A stretch of DNA of 37,951 nt from Irineochytrium annulatum (lineage: Eukaryota; Chytridiomycota; Chytridiomycetes; Chytridiales; Chytridiaceae), in the NCBI GenBank assembly GCA_027600665.1, contig JADGJL010000136.1, positions 1-37,951 of the forward strand, in the 5' to 3' direction. Positions 31,573 to 37,951 of this stretch are shown in pieces. The position numbers were made by a program, and so were the translations under genes. The notes under the pieces are model-generated. The model did no database searches, was not told the DNA's origin, and saw only the letters and a program-made list of their open reading frames with translations. Each line of letters opens with the position of its first letter. The first letter of the stretch is position 1.

Positions 31573-32073
31573 ATGAGCTCCTGTGACGCCTCCCTCCTGC
31601 TCGCAAAGCTCGCCTCCGAGGCCGCCTTTTATCGCGCCGACGCCTCCAACACGCACGCGTCCGTCCTCCGCCTCCAGCTGCAAATGGAGGATCTCGAGCA
31701 CGCGCACGCCCTCCGCGTCCACGAGGCCGAGGCCCGGCTCGACGTCGTGAGCCGCCATGGCTCTTACTTGCGCGCGTGCCTGGAGTCCTCGCTGGCCGAG
31801 GCTGAGTCCCTCAGGCTCATCATCTGCCAACAGCAAGCGCTCATTAACCAGCATACACAACAAGCCGAATTCGAGCGGTGCTCCGTCGCAGGGGACGATG
31901 ACTGCAGTTCCCGTGAGTGCTGTTCGAGCGAGGGCAACGGCTCGACGCTCTTCGACTCGGCCTCTGCCTGCGCTGCCGGCTCGGTTGAATCAATCAAGGG
32001 CCGATCGAGGCGGTCGCCAAAGTGGCTCGCCAAGATCACGAGCGTGCTCTTCCTCAACAAGCACGATCATTGA
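31573..32073 (+). CDS. Small coiled-coil protein
   Basis: An intronless frame of 166 aa from the first in-frame ATG (CAGCATGAGC). Residues ~5-100 are strongly helical with heptads and many Ala, Leu, Glu and His residues (LRLQLQMEDLEHAHALRVHE, ARLDVVSRHGSYLRACLESS, LAEAESLRLIICQQQALINQ). The following ~45 residues are Ser/Cys/Gly-rich (CSSRECCSSEGNGS). The C-terminus is basic and hydrophobic (KGRSRRSPKWLAKITSVLFL), which could be an amphipathic or membrane-associated helix. No family is recognised. The gene lies between divergent GH63 and the secreted PAN gene on its own strand. Function unknown. Confidence 0.6.
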   Translation: MSSCDASLLLAKLASEAAFYRADASNTHASVLRLQLQMEDLEHAHALRVHEAEARLDVVSRHGSYLRACLESSLAEAESLRLIICQQQALINQHTQQAEFERCSVAGDDDCSSRECCSSEGNGSTLFDSASACAAGSVESIKGRSRRSPKWLAKITSVLFLNKHDH

Positions 32074-32580
32074 GAGCACTCCCGGGGTTATGATGATGTT
32101 ATAAAAAATGTAAATGCCGCGGACACGCGATGCCATTATGTACTTACAGTTGTGGTATAAATACAAAATACCCTTGCTTGTGCTTTACATCTTGTTCGAG
32201 GGGACCACGTCTTTTGTCGCCAGTTCAAAGGAACGACAATCTGGAACGTAAAGGCACAACACGGAGCAGGCAGTCCCAGAGTAACGTTACTCATATTAGT
32301 TGGAAATCTCTCGTGGGCAAGAGCTCGGTGTTCGGTCTGAAGTGTGGCTCACAAGGGTGGACAGGGTTGGAGGCGTGTTTTGGTCGCGACTAGCACTGAA
32401 TCGCCACAAACCTCCTTCCATCAACCTGCCGCGCTAGCGGCTCCCACCCCGCCCAGATGCCAGCACTGCGCTCTTCCATTCAGCATGGCGGCCTCCATAA
32501 AAGTGCCGGCCTCCCCACCGTTATGGATCATCATCCGCTCACCAACCACCGCGACGAACACCGATCAGGACACCTTTACC
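32074..32580. promoter_or_regulatory. Spacer with TATA-like element upstream of PAN gene
   Basis: About 500 nt. TATAAATA at 32156-32163 (+) could serve the PAN gene 420 nt downstream, or simply belong to the AT-rich 3' region of the small coiled-coil gene. An in-frame ATG at 32485 would place 32 residues before the signal peptide and is not preferred. Confidence 0.35.
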
Positions 32581-33369
32581 ATGATCTTTATCACCGCCCT
32601 CAAGGTCGCCTCCATCGCCGCCGCACTCCTCGTTGCGGCGCCGGCCGACGCCGCCCGCATCCCTGTCACCGACTATGCATCCCCTCACGCGCCATCCCGC
32701 TACGAGCCCAAGCCCACGCCGACCTACCACGAGCAGCCGGCTCCGTCCTACGCGCCCGCGAAGACTCCTGCGTACTCGCCGAAGCCGTCGTACACCCCGT
32801 CCGCGCACGCGCCGAAGCCAGGCTCCACTGCTAAGTCGACGCCCACGTACAGTCCATCTCGCGCGCCATCGACGCACGCTCCGAAACCCGCGTACACGCC
32901 GGCTTACAGCGGCGGCTACGCCTCCTCCGACGACACGTCGCTCATCTGTCCCCACACGATCCCCTCGCAGCCCCACGGCTGCCGCCTCTTCGTCCGTGGC
33001 TTCGACATCACTGGCGTCACGACCGAGGTCGACCTCACGATCGCAGACGGCATCGTGACCGAGTGCGACTGCCTCGCCCGCTGCTCCGCGTCCAGCAGCC
33101 AGTGCGTCAGCTGGGTGTGGAAGTTCACCGACAACTCGGGACACAGGACCTGCACGCTCTACAGCAACTACAACCTCCCGAGCGCCGTCACGCTTGCCTA
33201 CAACGTCCAGAATTCGACCGACATATTGAAGTTGCAGGCGGCCAACAACCCGCAGGCAGGGTCGACGATCCCGCAGTGCACGGTTGACGGGCAGGCCGGG
33301 AGCAAGCCGGACCCGGACTGCTTCTCCGGGTCGGTGTGGGTCAAGCCGGACAACTCGCAGATCTGCTGA
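32581..33369 (+). CDS. Secreted PAN/Apple-like protein with Pro/Tyr/Ser-rich N-terminus
   Basis: An intronless frame of 262 aa. The ATG at 32581 (TTTACCATGATC) is followed by a textbook signal peptide (MIFITALKVASIAAALLVAA, then PADA). Residues ~30-115 are a Pro/Tyr/Lys/Ser/Thr-rich stretch with repeated KPxPTY, YSPKPSYTPSAHAPKP and THAPKPAYTP steps, typical of wall-spanning or O-glycosylated linkers. Residues ~120-262 contain ten cysteines and a core ECDCLARCSASSSQCVSWVW ... CTLYSNYNLPSAVTL, which fits the PAN/Apple-like pattern of fungal secreted proteins (protein or carbohydrate binding). No membrane anchor is visible, so it is likely secreted to wall or medium. Ligand unknown. An AATAAA at 33631-33636 may be its polyadenylation signal. 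Confidence 0.8.
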   Translation: MIFITALKVASIAAALLVAAPADAARIPVTDYASPHAPSRYEPKPTPTYHEQPAPSYAPAKTPAYSPKPSYTPSAHAPKPGSTAKSTPTYSPSRAPSTHAPKPAYTPAYSGGYASSDDTSLICPHTIPSQPHGCRLFVRGFDITGVTTEVDLTIADGIVTECDCLARCSASSSQCVSWVWKFTDNSGHRTCTLYSNYNLPSAVTLAYNVQNSTDILKLQAANNPQAGSTIPQCTVDGQAGSKPDPDCFSGSVWVKPDNSQIC

Positions 33370-34146
33370 AGAAGCTGCCGTCATCATCACAATTATCAAC
33401 GCCTTCTTTGCTCGTTCCCCTTGCTTCTCGCTTCACTCACTCAAGTTCATCATGCTCTCTGATGGCAAATTGCATTCTCTCCATTCCGTTTCTGCATTTT
33501 TATTTTTATCCGCCAACCTGCCGTACTTGCTATTTTCCTTGCTACTTGTCTCTTGTCATTTGCCTCCTTTCTTTCGACAGCTGGTCAATGTTACGAACTA
33601 AGTCCTTCGCGAGAGTTTTGAATGCCAAAGAATAAAAGTTGCCATTTTGTGACAATCAAGCGAGGGCTAAGTGAGCTTTTATAAAGGAGCGCGAAAAGGT
33701 TTACCAGCGAAACTCAGGGGTGCACTAGAAGCCCCTATTTCTGGGCACGCGTCATCATATCTCTAGAGCTGTATTTTTCCCAGTCGCCTTTCCAGTTGCG
33801 GGCCCTTGTACTAGCAAACTCCATTATCATACCAAAACTGCATTAACAACTTTCCTGACTGCATCCAATACACTACAAACGTCGGCTCTTCCCAATACAA
33901 CGGTGGTTGTTGTAAATCCTTAGGACTCCTCCTATACACACCCATTTTTTAGCAAAGTTTAATGCTAAATCAATGGCATGAGGGGTGGATAACATGCAGG
34001 TGACGAACATGGACATGAAGTGGAACAGCTCGAAGTTGAGGCCAAGCCATGCACTTTTGGTTTCGTGGGGAGACCGTGCTCCACCATGCGCTGCGGCTTC
34101 GCGTTATAACTGAATTGAGAAGCCTGTCGCATTTCCTTTCATCGCC
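33370..34146. other. Spacer between PAN gene and acyltransferase gene
   Basis: About 780 nt. The first part is a C/T-rich 3' UTR. A CTTTTATAAAGG element near 33675 (+) is far (470 nt) from the next ATG. No gene is supported. Confidence 0.45.
33631..33636 (+). terminator. Polyadenylation signal (AATAAA)
   Basis: AATAAA about 260 nt after the PAN gene stop at 33369, within an AT-rich, pyrimidine-rich 3' region. Confidence 0.35.
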
Positions 34147-35470
34147 ATGAGCTCAACGACGTCCCACCCCTCGGAGCGGTCGACCTTGCTCGGCCACGCC
34201 CGCGGTTCGGCCGTGCGAGACTTCAATCTAAAGCCGCTGGATGGGCTGCGGGCCGTCGCTTCCCTGGTGGTGATGTCGGGTCACTTCATCCAGGGATTTG
34301 CGCCGAAGTGGGACGACAGCCTGCCCGATGGCGGTGTGCAGGAGAAGTCGCCAGTCGTGGGATTGGAATATTTGTCGCCTGGTAAGGATAAATTGAATGA
34401 AAGCTTGCTGTTCTTTAATAATGAATTTATGGTCGTCACTAGTCACACTGTTTTTTGTCATTTCGGGCTTCACTCTCACATCCATATACGACCGCGTCGA
34501 CGACGATCTGGAGTCATCACCCTCGGACCCTGCTCACGACAAGTCCCCTTTCCCGACACGCGAGTCTGTGATCTCCTTCCTTAAGAAGCGCGTCGCCCGC
34601 CTCCTCCCAATCTACATCCTCGCTTTAATCCTGGACCTCTACCCCCTCCTTATCCACCACACCGGCTCGCTCTACGACTTTGTCGAGTCCGTCGTTGTTA
34701 CCTTGCTCCTCCTCCAGTCGGTCGTCATCAAGTCGCCTTGGGATGCCCCGCTTTGGACTATTTCCGCCTTCGCCATCTGTTACGCCATCTTCCCTTTCAT
34801 GCTCCGACGCATGCGAACCTATTCCACGCGCACCATGATCGCGGCCGTCCTGATCCTTAATGTTATTAACTTTGGAATCTCCTGCTGCCTGTCGATCGAA
34901 TGGAGCCAGAGCCTCCTTGTGCTCCACGTCTCCTTCGCACCCCGGCTCGTCCAGTTTGCTGCTGGCATTGCGGCCTGCCTGATCTCTCGCCGCCTCGGAC
35001 CGGAAATCCGCCACGCGACACTCATCACCGAGTTCCTCACCTTGTTTTTCGTTGGCTTCATCACCCTGGTGCTTATCCGAGGCACGGGCAACAACAACGA
35101 GTACTTCCGCTTGAGCTTCGGCTACGAGTTCCTCGTCGCGCCGTTGCACGCTCTCTTCCTGGCCGTCCTCACGCACCCGGACGCCGCGCGTGGCCCGACG
35201 GCGATGCTGCTGTCGTCGCGGCCGATGAAGTTCCTCGGGGACGTGTCGTACGCGCTGTACTGCACGCATATGCCCGTATTTGGGATGTTTACGCTGGCAA
35301 TGTTTAAGGGCGTGATGCCGGTCATGCACAAACTCAGCGAGGCGGTCAGCGGGTATTTCTGCTTTGACGTATGGATGCTGGGAGTTGCCGGTCCGATCTG
35401 CGTCGGGGCGGCGGCTTTGGCGTTTTATGGTGTTGAGGAGCCGATGAGGAAGTACCTAAATGGGAGGTGA
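34147..35470 (+). CDS. Acyltransferase-3 family membrane protein, two exons
   Basis: Exons 34147-34381 and 34443-35470 (61-nt intron GTAAGG..ACTAG) join in frame (G+TC) and give 420 aa. The family transfers acyl groups to sugars or lipids at membranes (OafA/NolL type). Hallmarks: LKPLDGLRAVASLVVMSGHF near residue 30 contains the conserved Arg and the catalytic-type His. The splice then restores VTLFFVISGFTLTSIYD, where LFFVISGF is the family core motif. KKRVARLLPIYILAL follows, and SSRPMKFLGDVSYALYCTHM is the conserved C-terminal motif with its His. About ten hydrophobic segments are present. The product ends YGVEEPMRKYLNG, another family feature. The acyl acceptor is not predictable. An AATAAA at 35638-35643 may end the transcript. 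Start context is TCGCCATGAGC. Confidence 0.92.
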
Positions 35471-35949
35471 TGTGTGCCGTACCGACGTTCTTTGTTTGTC
35501 GTTCATTGCACTTTAAGTAGAGTGGGGACTTACCAGTGGCGATCAGCATCGTTGTTTGCTGCTCTCAGAAATAGTGTCTGCTATAAGTGTTCGCAGCTCA
35601 CAGAAAAGTGTATGCTGTAATTTTGGTTCAAAAACGCAATAAAAAGTTCTCATATGTTCATTTCTCATAGGTGGCTCGTTCCTCTCCCACCCTGAAATTA
35701 GTTTGTCTGCCCACCAACACTTTGTCCTCTTTTATCTCACAGTTGTTGCCGCCGCCTTTATCCGAGAGTGGCCTCCAGACGATCACCCGTCGACCTCCCA
35801 ATAAGGCTGTGTAGGTGGCGTACTATTGTTTGTATACTCTTGAGAGAAAAATTTTGACTATGAAAAGGGAGCGGAAAATATTTTTAGGAAGGGCAGAAAA
35901 CAAAATGACTTGACCTTGACAGTGGTCAAAGCGCGGCGAGACCATTTTA
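35471..35949. promoter_or_regulatory. Spacer upstream of dUTPase
   Basis: About 480 nt. It holds AATAAA at 35638-35643 (likely acyltransferase polyadenylation signal) and an AT-rich stretch at 35840-35915 just before the dUTPase start, which may be promoter. Confidence 0.4.
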
Positions 35950-37080
35950 ATGCTTCACGCACCAAGGCTACTCGCCATCCGCGCCGCCGTACCTCTATAT
36001 CTCGGACCTCCACGTCCCCGCCACCTCCATAGCACCCCGGTCTTATTCGGACTGGCGTTCAAGATCTCTTCCTCAGACCCCGCACCGGCCCTCCCGTTCC
36101 CTCCACCTTCTCCCCATTCCCCACCTCGACCTCCACCTTCGCCTTTACCAGCAACGACAGCGGCAACGGCAACGACAACACCAGAAACAGCACCGTCAAT
36201 ACTCTCCATGGACAAAGCCATCACGACGCCGGGTGCCGCGACCGCCGGAAAGCTGAAGGTCAAGTTGCTTTCGGACAAGGCGAGGCTGCCGTCGAGGGGT
36301 TCGAAGGACGCTGCAGGCTATGACCTTTACAGGTACGGTTAGTGCGGGATGGCGAGATGTTGGGGTTCGATTGGAGCAGGCATGGGAGGTGGACCGAGCC
36401 TGCCAGGAGCACCTCATATGGGCGATCCACGCAGGATGACGGAACGCGACTTCCTCCCTCGCTTGCTTGTCGTCACGCACCGTGCAAAGCTCGAGCGTCT
36501 TGACATTTATAGATACTAACATGTTTTTCGTGGCCTTCCACCTTCTTCCTCACTGCAGCGCCAAGACCGTCACCATCCCCGCTCGTGGCAAGTGCGTTGT
36601 CCCAACCGACCTGTCTATCGCTTTGCCCGAGGGAACGTATGGTCGCGTGGCACCGCGCTCCGGCCTCGCCGTCAAGAACTTTGTCGACGTGGGAGCCGGT
36701 GTCATTGACAGGGACTACAGGGGCCCTTTGGGAGTCTTGTTGTTCAACTTCAGTGAGCAGGATTTTGAGGGTGAGATTTGGGAATGCTTATTGCATGCAA
36801 GCCGACGTTGTTGTTCTTTGTTGCTAATTACTTCGCCCATTTCTCCTTTAAACGACTCAAAGTCAAGGAAGGTGACCGCATGGCCCAGCTGATCCTCGAG
36901 AAGTATATGACGGCCGAGATCGAGCAGGTCGATGACCTCGACGCCACCGACCGCGGCGAGGGCGGCTTCGGCTCCACTGGGGTCTCCCTCTCGCTTGCCG
37001 AGAACGCGACGGCGGCCGTCGTTACCGGGAGAACGGTCATGTCCACCACCACGGTCGTCAAGAACGTTGTCGAGCATTAA
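35950..37080 (+). CDS. DUT1: dUTP diphosphatase (trimeric type) with probable mitochondrial leader, three exons
   Basis: Exons 35950-36332, 36559-36770 and 36863-37080 give 270 aa. The enzyme hydrolyses dUTP to dUMP, keeping uracil out of DNA. All five motifs are visible: AGYDLYSA (formed across splice 1), [23 protein letters not shown] and [10 protein letters not shown]. The first ATG gives [28 protein letters not shown], an Arg-rich, acid-free leader like a mitochondrial presequence, followed by a Pro/Thr-rich linker. A second in-frame ATG at 36208 (MDKAITT) would give a 184-aa nuclear/cytosolic form, near the usual family length. Use of two starts is inference from the sequence and from known dual forms in animals. 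The second intron ends in AAG. The C-terminus extends ~30 residues beyond motif 5, longer than usual. Confidence 0.93.
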
Positions 37081-37544
37081 GTGGCCACGCCCGAAGCATC
37101 GTGTCGCCTGTAAAGAGGAAGGCGGTGGCCGTGGAGGAGGCGGACGAGGAGGAGGAGGAGTGAAAATAGGGGTTGGCGTTTGGCTACCCATCGGCGTTGA
37201 GTTTGTTCTACTAAGTCGGGCGATTGATGGGATGTGAACACTGTGTTGGCTTTTTTCCTCCTTACATTTGTATGTTCATCTTTTTGCATGGCAGCTTTTT
37301 CCTGTCGCTGCAACTTGCTAATACAAAGTAAATTATTTAAATGTCTTCTAACGACGTAATTTCATTCTTTCTCCCCTGCGGCAACTAAGCTGGTTCTCCC
37401 GCGAGCCCGAGCCAGTCAGTCTTGGCGAAATGTCCACCATATTTTGTCCGTTCAAACAAGCAAGTTTTTATCGTTTGGTATGTTCATCTTAAGCAATAGC
37501 CGCTTCTGTGTTAAACAACTATTTATTCGCCACATCTCCTTAGT
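37081..37544. other. Convergent 3' spacer
   Basis: About 460 nt between the dUTPase stop and the stop of the last minus-strand gene. A purine-rich GGAGGAGG stretch occurs at about 37120-37160. No gene seen. Confidence 0.45.
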
Positions 37545-37951
37545 TCATCTCGCCTTTTCCACCCCCGTCCCCTCCTGCTCCTTCTTCGCAGTTCCACTAT
37601 ACATATGTAGCCGACGCCGCCGCAGCTCCTCCTCAGTCGGCGCGGAGCTCGACCCGCTGCCGCCACCAGCTTTATCTCCAAGCGTCGACCCAGACTCCGC
37701 CGCTTTCGAAGTCGCCGCCGATGACCCTCCGGCCGTTGTGGATGCAGACGCTGACGCCGTCGCAGCATGCGGGCGATCCCCCGCAACGCCAGCGTTCCCC
37801 TGCGCGTCACCATTATCCTGCCCACCCTCCCCAATACCAGCATTGCCGCCGAAATTGAACCCCTCGCCAAACAGCATATCCCTCACAACCCTCACGCCGT
37901 CGTTCACCGCGTCATTCCCACCCGCTGCACCAGCTCCCGCTACCGCCTCCC
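37545..37951 (-). CDS. C-terminal part of an unidentified protein (partial, 5' end beyond window)
   Basis: The minus-strand frame ending with TGA at 37545 stays open to the right edge, about 134 codons. The visible chain begins EAVAGAGAAGGNDAVNDGVR, continues VVRDMLFGEGFNFGGNAGIG, then a Ser/Ala/Thr/Gly-rich disordered part, and ends with a charged helix-like EEELRRRRLHMYSGTAKKEQ. The short motif ahead of the stop (LRRRRLHMYSG) looks conserved in character, but I cannot assign a family. The start and any domains lie outside the window. Confidence 0.5.
   Translation of the reverse strand, partial: EAVAGAGAAGGNDAVNDGVRVVRDMLFGEGFNFGGNAGIGEGGQDNGDAQGNAGVAGDRPHAATASASASTTAGGSSAATSKAAESGSTLGDKAGGGSGSSSAPTEEELRRRRLHMYSGTAKKEQEGTGVEKAR

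Noticed and set aside
32539..33399. 286-codon minus-strand open frame
   Set aside because: It is antisense to the PAN gene; Arg/Val/Gly-rich shadow composition and no conserved motif.

Overview
This window is nuclear DNA of a fungus. Most multi-exon genes have short introns (44-92 nt; two are longer, 168 and 226 nt) with GT..AG ends and CTAAC/CTRAY-like branch sites. ATG contexts are of the CCACCATG type. The gene set includes WSC-type eight-cysteine membrane proteins, a fungal C2H2 factor, cysteine dioxygenase, glucose-6-phosphate isomerase, a GH63 enzyme and dUTPase. Coding DNA is GC-rich and the spacers are AT-richer. I cannot name the species or phylum from the sequence. No bacterial operon, CRISPR array, rRNA, tRNA or intact transposon was seen.

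Layout, left to right. (1) 1-5186: three head-to-tail minus-strand paralogues (the leftmost cut by the window edge). Each has an eight-cysteine WSC-like ectodomain, a Ser/Thr-rich stalk, and where complete one membrane span and a long Ser/Pro-rich cytoplasmic tail. (2) 6200-7116 (+): unknown acidic protein. (3) 8746-11290 (+): two-finger zinc-finger protein with extreme low-complexity flanks. (4) 12290-14227 (-): Gln-rich tail-anchored protein, divergent from a six-exon coiled-coil protein at 14735-16868 (+). (5) 17229-18350 (-): seven-span membrane protein. (6) 19089-20494 (-): secreted protein with Gly-Thr-Gly-Ala-Ala-Ala repeats. (7) 21416-25519 (+): cysteine dioxygenase, glucose-6-phosphate isomerase and a small Ser-rich protein. 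(8) 25759-26974 (-): a five-exon gene that reads as an OB-fold fused to a Nudix-like domain lacking most catalytic acids. (9) 27470-30737 (-): eight-exon GH63-type glycosidase. (10) 31573-37080 (+): small coiled-coil protein, secreted PAN/Apple-like protein, acyltransferase-3 membrane protein and dUTPase with a probable mitochondrial leader. (11) 37545-37951 (-): 3' end of an unidentified gene running off the right edge.

There is no single pathway here. Housekeeping metabolism (PGI, cysteine dioxygenase, dUTPase, GH63) is interspersed with surface or secreted proteins (WSC trio, Gly/Ala repeat protein, PAN protein, acyltransferase 3). The points that most deserve follow-up are the WSC-like tandem cluster with its diverging tail repeats, the OB/pseudo-Nudix fusion, and three introns that are multiples of three and contain no stop codon, so that retention would give alternative proteins. 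Exon boundaries were read by eye from splice consensus and frame continuity; none is backed by transcript data.
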